Origin: Candidatus Peregrinibacteria bacterium | GTDB lineage: Bacteria > Patescibacteriota > Gracilibacteria > UBA1369 > PNNO01 | NCBI GenBank assembly: GCA_030595015.1 | Contig: JAUVDZ010000078.1 | Location: 1-5,740, forward strand | Length of the DNA: 5,740 bases | Direction of reading: 5' to 3' | Shown: piece after piece, positions 1 to 5,429 of the stretch | Layout of the letters: every line of letters starts with the position of its first letter | Position numbering within the stretch: the first letter of the stretch is position 1 | Made by a program: the position numbers and the translations under genes | Notes under the pieces: generated by a model | The model's database searches: none | What the model was told of the DNA's origin: nothing | What the model saw: the letters and a program-made list of their open reading frames with translations, nothing else

Positions 1-515
1 ATATCTTCCATACTAGGGAGTGTGCATTTTTGTGTCATAGCAGAAAATTCACTATCCGTTTTAGGTGATCTATCTGCATGATAAATATCAATATGAATTT
101 GCCCACTACAACCTTGCAATAAATCCACCATTCTCACAGCATAATATTCTCCACTCGAAGCAACAGTATCCCAAACTACATCATTTTTACACCCAAATGA
201 ATGTTCCTTCTTCTCATTCCTATTTGAGAAAAAAATATTATCGTGTTTCATGCAAAATTCTAGCAATACCAGAGCTACTTCTTGCATATCACCATTTGTA
301 TTCAATAATTCTTGTTGCAATGCCTGTTTTGCTTCAGCAAAATTAGTAAGCTTACAGCTTTCTACCTGGCTTGCGTTATTAATTTCTCCTCCTACTGAAG
401 CTGATATATCAAGAGTTGCAGCTTCATCCGGGCTTACTGGTCTATTCGCTGATACAAATTCAGAACGTTCATTATGGACATCTAACAAAGATAGAGTTTT
501 ATCAGGTTGAGTCAT
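1..515 (-). CDS. Hypothetical protein, N-terminal 171 residues (gene runs off the left edge)
   Basis: I do not recognise this protein. The minus strand is open from the ATG at 513-515 to the window edge, 171 codons without a stop, which is unlikely by chance in such AT-rich DNA. The start is supported by a sigma70-like promoter just upstream (541-569); no Shine-Dalgarno sequence is seen. The product starts MTQPDKTLSL and looks soluble and mildly acidic, with no signal peptide or membrane segment. Residues 1-50 are rich in Ser, Asn, Asp and Glu and probably flexible. Residues 57-90 (around AKQALQQELL and EVALVLLEFC) look helical. The remainder, around VVWDTV and GQIHIDIYHAD, looks like a mixed alpha/beta fold. 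Five cysteines (54, 88, 109, 136, 164) are scattered without a CxxC motif. Plus-strand open frames over the same bases (65-346, 250-510) have poor composition and are taken as shadows. Function unknown; the C-terminal part lies outside the window. Confidence 0.72.
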   Translation of the reverse strand, partial: MTQPDKTLSLLDVHNERSEFVSANRPVSPDEAATLDISASVGGEINNASQVESCKLTNFAEAKQALQQELLNTNGDMQEVALVLLEFCMKHDNIFFSNRNEKKEHSFGCKNDVVWDTVASSGEYYAVRMVDLLQGCSGQIHIDIYHADRSPKTDSEFSAMTQKCTLPSMED

Positions 516-540
516 AAGAAAAGATTATGATTAAGATACA

Positions 541-569
541 CGTATACATCAACCAGGTATATTTGTCAA
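541..569 (-). promoter_or_regulatory. Candidate sigma70 promoter for the hypothetical gene at 1-515
   Basis: Read on the minus strand, a perfect -35 box TTGACA (564-569) is followed by a 17-base spacer and TATACG (541-546), which matches the -10 consensus at four of six positions. It lies in the 58-base gap between the tRNA 3' end and the start codon at 515, with the -35 box only 4 bases past the tRNA CCA. This would give the hypothetical gene its own promoter and a leader of about 20 bases. It is a pattern match only; the weak -10 is the main doubt. Confidence 0.5.
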
Positions 570-573
570 GCAA

Positions 574-648
574 TGGTGTCCCCAGCAGGAATCGAACCTG
601 CATCTAGAGCTTAGGAGGCCCTCGTTCTATCCATTGAACTATGGGAAC
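574..648 (-). tRNA. tRNA-Arg, anticodon CCU
   Basis: The minus strand folds into a complete 75-nucleotide cloverleaf. The acceptor stem is GUUCCCA paired with UGGGGAC (one U-G pair), followed by discriminator A73 and an encoded CCA. The D stem is GUUC/GAAC with loop AAUGGAUA. The anticodon stem is AGGGC/GCUCU (one G-U pair) with loop CUCCUAA, giving anticodon CCU at 613-615, which reads the arginine codon AGG. The variable loop AGAU is short, so this is a class I tRNA. The T stem is GCAGG/CCUGC with loop UUCGAUU. The gene lies 30 bases after the stop of the MBL-fold gene on the same strand with no terminator between them, so read-through from that gene is plausible; I see no convincing promoter of its own. 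Confidence 0.97.
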
Positions 649-678
649 TCAATTTAGCCACAACATACGCAGTAATAT

Positions 679-1284
679 CTATACAGATTTTAATACAATG
701 AAATCAGTCTTGTCGTCAGGTAATTGATTCCTGTCTTTTATTTCAAAAACATCCAAAGTTTCATGCTCAGTTACTCCTAATTCCTTTAAAAAAGGTTCTA
801 ACTCCTTATCATCTTTAAAATTCATTGGAATAATAATCCGTGGGTCAATATCTTCAATTGCTCTATGCAATTTTTTAATTGGAAGTCCTTTTGTTGAAGC
901 TGCACTTACAAACAAAATATCAATACCACCAATTTTACTTAAAATTTCTTCATCAAAATCCTGACCAATCTCTGCCAAATGACAAATTCTAACATCATCA
1001 ATTAACATGCTATAAAGAATAATTCGTCCAGTATCAGTATCTCCTTCTTTTTGCTCATTTGTATAAGCTGGAATCGCAATAATCGCTACACCTTTAATTT
1101 CATATTCCCCTGGCCAATTAACCATATCCGCTTCTTCTAATCCTTTTACTAATTCAGCTTTTTCGTGATAATCGTCTGTCATACAAACAATATCAGCCTT
1201 AGAACCCTCAACAGGATCAATAGCTAAAGTTGTTTTCTTCCCTTTAATTGTAAAAGTACTTTTCCCATGCCAGGTAATTTCCAT
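679..1284 (-). CDS. UlaG-like metallo-beta-lactamase-fold protein with degenerate metal site
   Basis: This 201-residue protein belongs to the UlaG-like (COG2220) branch of the MBL-fold superfamily. Landmarks in order: ITWHGKSTFTI at 3-13 (family form WLGHSTF), AIDPV at 21-25, the position of the HxHxDH metal motif at 36-42 (here TDDYHEK), WPGEYEIKG at 57-65, ICHLAEIGQ at 100-108 (family CHLGDLGH), IDILFVSAAS at 121-130, and IIPMNF at 151-156 (family IPMHY). The backbone pattern is complete, but nearly all expected metal ligands are replaced: HxHxDH becomes D37, Y39, E41, K42, and the PMHY histidine becomes N155. H102 survives. It is therefore probably not a normal Zn-dependent hydrolase. The length is typical of small bacterial members. 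The ATG at 1284 gives the expected N-terminus; no Shine-Dalgarno sequence precedes it, and the stop is TAG. It is transcribed divergently from eno and leads toward tRNA-Arg. Cellular role unknown. Confidence 0.88.
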   Translation of the reverse strand: MEITWHGKSTFTIKGKKTTLAIDPVEGSKADIVCMTDDYHEKAELVKGLEEADMVNWPGEYEIKGVAIIAIPAYTNEQKEGDTDTGRIILYSMLIDDVRICHLAEIGQDFDEEILSKIGGIDILFVSAASTKGLPIKKLHRAIEDIDPRIIIPMNFKDDKELEPFLKELGVTEHETLDVFEIKDRNQLPDDKTDFIVLKSV

Positions 1285-1347
1285 TTTTAAATAGGTTATA
1301 TCTGTAAAATCAACGCAAATTGTACTCGAAAATCAAAAAAAACGCAA

Positions 1348-1380
1348 AAACTTGAAGTTTGTGCTATAAAACGCTAAATT
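1348..1380 (+). promoter_or_regulatory. Candidate promoter region of the eno operon
   Basis: The 126-base divergent spacer 1285-1410 must contain the start of the eno operon. Two overlapping plus-strand arrangements are possible. In the first, TTGAAG (1352-1357) is followed by a 17-base spacer and TAAATT (1375-1380), four of six matches in each box. In the second, an extended -10 TGCTATAAA (1362-1370) has no good -35. A small inverted repeat, AAACTT-G-AAGTTT (1348-1360), overlaps the -35 area. On the other strand the sequence TATAAC near 1297-1302 could serve the MBL-fold gene, but without a clear -35. No riboswitch or other RNA element is evident. Confidence 0.35.
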
Positions 1381-1410
1381 ATGAGCAACAAAGTATTTTA
1401 ATTTCAAATC

Positions 1411-2664
1411 ATGGCAAAACTTACTAATTTACACGCGCGACAAGTGCTTGATTCTCGTGGAAATCCTACTGTTGAGGTTGAAGCTTATTCAGAAAATAAT
1501 ATGGCTCGTGCAATTGTTCCTTCAGGGGCATCAACTGGTGTTCATGAAGCAGTTGAACTTCGTGATGGTGATAAATCTAAATATATGGGTAAAGGAGTGA
1601 CTAAAGCAGTTGCAAATGTAAACGATATTATTAAACCTGCAGTTAATGGTTGGGATATTTTTGATCAGGAAGGATTAGATGCAAAATTAATCGAACTTGA
1701 TGGAACTGAAAATAAAGGAAAACTTGGTGCAAATGCTATTTTAGGTGTTTCACTTGCTGTAGCTCATTTGGCGGCAAAAGAAAAGAACTTAGATCTGTAT
1801 GAATATCTAAATCCAGATGCGACGTTACTACCAGTCCCAATGATGAATATTATTAATGGAGGACAACATGCAGACAGTGGTTTAGACATTCAGGAATTTA
1901 TGGTTATGCCTTTTGGAGCTCCAAATTTTGCAGAAGCTTTAAGAATGGGATCTGAAATCTTCCATAATCTTAAAAAAATCCTAAAAGCAGAAGGTTTAAA
2001 TACTTCAGTTGGTGATGAAGGTGGATTCGCTCCGAACTTACCAAATAATGCCTCAGCTTTTGAATATATAATAAAAGCAATTGAGCAAGCAGGATACAAA
2101 CCAGGAGAAGACGTTAAATTAGCAATCGATGCTGCAGCTTCTGAATTTTACGATAAAGAAACAGGCAAATATTCAGTAGATGGCAATCAGCTTTTAAGCG
2201 AAGAAATGGTTGATTACTACGCAGAACTAGTCGACAAATTCCCTATATTTTCAATTGAAGATGGACACGATGAAGATGATTGGGATGGATGGGTTCTGAT
2301 GAATGAAAAACTAGGAGACAAAATCCAACTTGTAGGAGATGACTTATTAGTGACAAATGTAAAAAGACTAAAAAAGGGAATCGACATGAAAGTAGCAAAT
2401 TCAATTTTAATTAAACTAAATCAAATCGGAACTTTAACTGAAACAAAGAGCGCAATTAAAATGGCGCATGATGCCGGATGGACCTGCGTTGTTTCGCATC
2501 GTTCAGGAGAAACAGAAGATACAACAATTTCTGATTTCGCAGTAGCAATGGAAACCGGTCAAATTAAAACCGGTTCATTATGCAGAACAGATAGAATCTG
2601 CAAATATAATCAGCTTTTAAGAATAGAAGAAAAGCTCGGAGAAAAAGCGCGATATAACCAATAA
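1411..2664 (+). CDS. eno: Enolase (phosphopyruvate hydratase)
   Basis: Enolase interconverts 2-phosphoglycerate and phosphoenolpyruvate in the cytoplasm, the ninth step of glycolysis. The protein has 417 residues, slightly shorter than the 430 or so of E. coli, and appears complete. The N-terminal domain starts with RQVLDSRGNPTVEVE (10-24) and contains the mobile catalytic loop SGAST (38-42). The barrel domain has H153 in INGGQHAD, E162 in DIQEF, the acid/base E203 in GDEGG, Mg ligands D240 (AIDAAASEF), E283 (SIEDG) and D310 (VGDD), the enolase signature around ILIKLNQIGTLTET (332-345) with K335, H363/R364 in SHRSGE, and K386 in IKTG. All catalytic residues are present. Oddities are SIEDGH where Leu is usual at 286, and cysteines 391 and 397 in SLCRTDRICKYNQ. 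The start at 1411 gives the normal MAKLTNLHARQ N-terminus; no Shine-Dalgarno sequence is seen. It is the first gene of the operon, and nnrD begins 3 bases after its stop. Confidence 0.98.
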   Translation: MAKLTNLHARQVLDSRGNPTVEVEAYSENNMARAIVPSGASTGVHEAVELRDGDKSKYMGKGVTKAVANVNDIIKPAVNGWDIFDQEGLDAKLIELDGTENKGKLGANAILGVSLAVAHLAAKEKNLDLYEYLNPDATLLPVPMMNIINGGQHADSGLDIQEFMVMPFGAPNFAEALRMGSEIFHNLKKILKAEGLNTSVGDEGGFAPNLPNNASAFEYIIKAIEQAGYKPGEDVKLAIDAAASEFYDKETGKYSVDGNQLLSEEMVDYYAELVDKFPIFSIEDGHDEDDWDGWVLMNEKLGDKIQLVGDDLLVTNVKRLKKGIDMKVANSILIKLNQIGTLTETKSAIKMAHDAGWTCVVSHRSGETEDTTISDFAVAMETGQIKTGSLCRTDRICKYNQLLRIEEKLGEKARYNQ

Positions 2665-2667
2665 TTT

Positions 2668-3543
2668 ATGAGACCAGGAGCACTAACCACTCTCAAAAAA
2701 TCACATATTAAAAAAATGTTTCCGGCTAGAGACAAGTCTTCGTACAAAGGTCAAAACGGAAAAGTTTTAATTGTAGGTGGAAGTATTGAGTATTACGGAG
2801 CGCCTATGCTTTCAGCTTTAGGATCATTGTATTCTGGCGCGGATTTAGTATATTTATATGTTCCAGAATCAAATTTTGATGTGACGCGTTCGCTATACCC
2901 TGACTTTATTGTACGAAAGTTCCCAGGACAATATTTAACTCATCAGGGAGTTCGTGAAATTTTAGAATTTTCAACTAAATGTGATGCAATTTTGATTGGA
3001 CCTGGAATGTATGACCGTGAAGTTACTGTTCGTGCGATTTTAGAATTAATTGAATCTTTGCAAATTCCAACAGTTTTGGATTCAACTGCAATAGAGGTTT
3101 TAAAGCTTGTTAAAGAGGTTCCTTTGAGTCAGCCGATTGTAGTTTGTCCTCATCAAAATGAATTTGAAAATTTAACTCATCGTGAAATCAAAGATCGAAA
3201 AAACATAGAAGAATTAATTAAATTTGTTAGAACAATCGCAACTGAAATGAAGTTAAATATTCTACTAAAAAGCCCAACAGATATTATCGCTTCACCTTCT
3301 GGTGATATAGCTTTAAATAAAACAGGAAATCCTGGCCTTACAGTTGGTGGTAGTGGAGATGTTTTGGCTGGAGTTATCACTTCTATGATTGCGCAGGGGT
3401 GTAAACCATACGAGGCATGCCAGGTTGCAGCATTTTTAGTTGGATCAACCGGTGATTTTTTATATAAACAAAAAGATTTCAGTTACTCAGCGACTGATCT
3501 TGCACTTGAAATACCTTTTAGTATTAGACAAATCCTTCAATAA
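2668..3543 (+). CDS. nnrD: ADP/ATP-dependent (S)-NAD(P)H-hydrate dehydratase
   Basis: NnrD removes water from NADHX and NADPHX, damaged nicotinamide cofactors formed by heat, acid or side reactions of glyceraldehyde-3-phosphate dehydrogenase, using ADP or ATP. The 291 residues correspond to the ribokinase-fold C-terminal domain of YjeF proteins alone; the NnrE epimerase domain is not fused here. Landmarks: GKVLIVGGSIEYYGAPMLSA (31-50), the family's N-terminal nucleotide/substrate segment; LIGPGM (109-114); TVLDSTAIEVL (135-145), where most members have DADAL; VCPHQNEFENL (159-169), matching the PHxxEF motif; LLKSPTDIIASP (199-210); and the catalytic block NPGLTVGGSGDVLAG (221-235) with the anion-hole glycines and D231. 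The start at 2668 leaves a 16-residue lead before an alternative Met17 at 2716; the first ATG fits the 3-base spacing after eno. No Shine-Dalgarno sequence is visible, so translation may couple to eno. Its stop overlaps the next start (TAATG). Confidence 0.93.
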   Translation: MRPGALTTLKKSHIKKMFPARDKSSYKGQNGKVLIVGGSIEYYGAPMLSALGSLYSGADLVYLYVPESNFDVTRSLYPDFIVRKFPGQYLTHQGVREILEFSTKCDAILIGPGMYDREVTVRAILELIESLQIPTVLDSTAIEVLKLVKEVPLSQPIVVCPHQNEFENLTHREIKDRKNIEELIKFVRTIATEMKLNILLKSPTDIIASPSGDIALNKTGNPGLTVGGSGDVLAGVITSMIAQGCKPYEACQVAAFLVGSTGDFLYKQKDFSYSATDLALEIPFSIRQILQ

Positions 3544-4241
3544 TGATTATTCACAAAGTTTTCAATAGACATGGCGGAGCGAGCCACGAGCCTTACGACA
3601 GCCTCAATGTCAGTTTTGCAATTGGCGATAACGAGGATGATGTTATGGAAAATCGCGGGAGGATCTGCAAAGAGCTCGGTATTACAATGGGCGATCTTGT
3701 GAGTTTAAATCAGATTCATAGTGATAAAATTTTGATTGTTGATTCAAAAACACATGGCGAAATTGAAGGCTATGATGCAATGGTTAGTGATATTCCCGGG
3801 AAATTTTTAATGATAAAAGTAGCTGATTGTCAGGCAATAATGATGTGGAGCGATGTTAAAGATGTTGTGGCGAATATCCATAATGGTTGGAAGGGATCAG
3901 CGCAAAATATTGTTGGAAAAACTCTTACAAAGATGATTAATGAGTTTCAATGTCATCCTTCGAGTATTCATGTTGAAATCTCGCCTTCGATTGGGCCCTG
4001 CTGTTCTGAATTTACTGATCCTAAAAAAGAATTACCAGAACATTTACATCAATTTATTGGCGAAAATAATCATGTAGATTTTTGGGCAGCCACTAAAAAG
4101 CAGTGTCTTGATTATGGCTTAATGGAGGAGAATATCGCAAGTACTGATATTTGCACAGTTTGTAATAAAAAAGATTATTTTTCATTTAGAGGTGATGAAA
4201 AAGGAACAGGAAGATTTGCAGCAGTAATCGGTATCAAGTAA
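3543..4241 (+). CDS. pgeF: PgeF/YfiH family protein (multicopper polyphenol oxidase or laccase-domain, DUF152)
   Basis: This 232-residue protein is a complete member of the YfiH/PgeF/LACC1 family. The family is variously described as a peptidoglycan editing factor that hydrolyses UDP-MurNAc wrongly charged with L-Ser, and as a Zn-dependent purine nucleoside phosphorylase/adenosine deaminase; the old laccase label is weakly founded. Landmarks: NRHGGASHEPYDSLNVSF (8-25), LNQIHSD (55-61) with H59, GYDAMVSD (77-83 and on), KVADCQAIMM (92-101) with C96, IHNGWKGS (112-119) with H113, SIGPCC (149-154), and DICTVCNKKDYFSFRGDEKG (202-221), then GRFAAVIG. H59, C96 and H113 match the three family Zn ligands, so an active enzyme is expected. 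The start shares one base with the nnrD stop, so translational coupling is likely. The bases just after the start (3570-3610) are richer in GC than the surroundings. The gene lies between a cofactor-repair gene and MEP-pathway genes; isoprenoids feed the undecaprenyl carrier of wall synthesis, which would suit a wall-editing role, but this is inference. Confidence 0.92.
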   Translation: MIIHKVFNRHGGASHEPYDSLNVSFAIGDNEDDVMENRGRICKELGITMGDLVSLNQIHSDKILIVDSKTHGEIEGYDAMVSDIPGKFLMIKVADCQAIMMWSDVKDVVANIHNGWKGSAQNIVGKTLTKMINEFQCHPSSIHVEISPSIGPCCSEFTDPKKELPEHLHQFIGENNHVDFWAATKKQCLDYGLMEENIASTDICTVCNKKDYFSFRGDEKGTGRFAAVIGIK

Positions 4242-4250
4242 TATACGCCC

Positions 4251-5429
4251 ATGAATATTGCGTTAATTGCAGCAGCGGGAGATAGTAAAAGAATGGAAGG
4301 GAAAATCCCAAAGCTTCTTATGCCAATTCATAATAAGCCGCTTTTGTATTTTACTGTGGCAAATTTTTACGATAATCCAAATATCGATCGAATTGTGATT
4401 GTGATTAATCGAAAAATGAAGAAACCAGTTGAAAAGATGCTTAAAGCATACTTTCCTGGAAATTCAAAAAACATAAAATTGGTTCCTGGAGGAATGTCGA
4501 GGTCTGAAAGTGTGCTGAATGGAATCCAATATATAAAAAGATATCTAAAACCCAAGAAAAAAGATTTAATTTTGATTCATAATGGGGCGAACCCAATCGT
4601 AACTGACAATGAGCTCACTAAATGTATAAAAAAGGCTGAAGCTAAGGGTGCGTGCATTCTAGGTCATCCTATAAAAGAGACATTAAAAGAAACAAATAAG
4701 CATCGTATTGTAAAAAGTCATGATCGAGAAAAGTTTAAACTTGCTCAAACTCCACAGGTTTTTCAATTTAAGATTTTACAGGATTCTTTAGAGAAAATTG
4801 GGGCTGATTATTTAAATATGACTGACGAAGCCGCACTTGTTGAGGCGGCAGGAAATCATGTTTATCATGTTCCGGCTTCTGATCACAATATCAAAGTGAC
4901 TACTCAAAATGATTATGATTTCATAAAGCATGCTCTTGGTGATATACCTGATGATTTTGTTGTTGGGATTGGTCAGGATAGTCATGAATTTTCATCAAAA
5001 GGGGTTTTGATTTTGGGTGGGATTGAGATTAAAGGAGAAAAAAAATTGCTGGCGAATTCTGATGGGGACGTATTGATTCATGCCTTATGCACTGGGTTAT
5101 TGCAGGCAATTGGAGAAAAATCTTTAGGAGCATTTGCTGATGATTGGTGTAAAAAACAGAAGATTAAAGATTCAAAAAAATATTTAAGTAAGATTTTAAA
5201 AAAAGTTAATCGAAAAGGATTTGAGATAAATAATATAGGAGTTATGTTAGAAGGAAAACGTCCTAATATTGATCAAATCTCATCAAAAATAAAAGCCAAA
5301 CTCGCGGAATTATGCAAAGTGCAGGAAACCAGAATCGGAATCACGGCACACACAGGAGAAAAATTAACTTCATTTGGAAAAGGAAAAGGATTACAATGTT
5401 TTTGTATAGTTTCACTTAAAAAGAAATGA
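4251..5429 (+). CDS. ispDF: Bifunctional IspD/IspF: MEP cytidylyltransferase and MECDP synthase
   Basis: Two enzymes of the MEP isoprenoid pathway are fused in 392 residues. The IspD half (1 to about 230) transfers CMP from CTP to 2-C-methyl-erythritol 4-phosphate; the IspF half (about 236-390) cyclises the IspE product to MECDP with CMP release. IspD landmarks: IAAAGDSKRM (6-15) with R14, PKLL with K21, GGMSRSESV (80-88), IHNGANP (109-115), ETLK (143-146), AQTPQVF (165-171), MTDEAALVE (190-198) and NIKVTTQND (213-221) with K215. IspF landmarks: GIGQDSHEF (239-247) with D243 and H245, LILGG (253-257), NSDGDVLIHAL (269-279) with H277, GVMLEGKRPN (330-339) and GITAHTGEKL (363-372) with E370. 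The three Zn ligands and E370 are kept. Unusual changes are the IspD HDxxRP motif reading HNGANP, and N269, T281 and S291 in IspF. The start is 9 bases after the pgeF stop; no Shine-Dalgarno sequence. Its TGA overlaps the ispE ATG. Confidence 0.95.
   Translation: MNIALIAAAGDSKRMEGKIPKLLMPIHNKPLLYFTVANFYDNPNIDRIVIVINRKMKKPVEKMLKAYFPGNSKNIKLVPGGMSRSESVLNGIQYIKRYLKPKKKDLILIHNGANPIVTDNELTKCIKKAEAKGACILGHPIKETLKETNKHRIVKSHDREKFKLAQTPQVFQFKILQDSLEKIGADYLNMTDEAALVEAAGNHVYHVPASDHNIKVTTQNDYDFIKHALGDIPDDFVVGIGQDSHEFSSKGVLILGGIEIKGEKKLLANSDGDVLIHALCTGLLQAIGEKSLGAFADDWCKKQKIKDSKKYLSKILKKVNRKGFEINNIGVMLEGKRPNIDQISSKIKAKLAELCKVQETRIGITAHTGEKLTSFGKGKGLQCFCIVSLKKK

Noticed and set aside
65..510. Two plus-strand open frames (65-346 and 250-510) opposite the left-edge gene
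   Set aside because: Their composition is unlike a normal protein (one is rich in His, Tyr and Gln), they overlap each other, and the minus strand is open through the whole region with a start and promoter.
536..545. Short inverted repeat ATAC-AC-GTAT overlapping the -10 region of the left promoter, as a possible operator
   Set aside because: Four-base arms in AT-rich DNA are expected by chance, and no regulator is nearby.
649..678. Terminator between the MBL-fold gene and tRNA-Arg
   Set aside because: No GC-rich stem or T-run is present on the minus strand in these 30 bases.
1348..1360. Inverted repeat AAACTT-G-AAGTTT before eno as a terminator or regulator site
   Set aside because: A loop of one base cannot form a stable hairpin and there is no T-run; it is noted only as part of the promoter region.
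1890..2099. Minus-strand open frame inside eno, with similar ones at 3177-3380 and 4367-4555
   Set aside because: Each lies antisense to a well-conserved enzyme gene and has no recognisable motif; they are shadows of codon bias.
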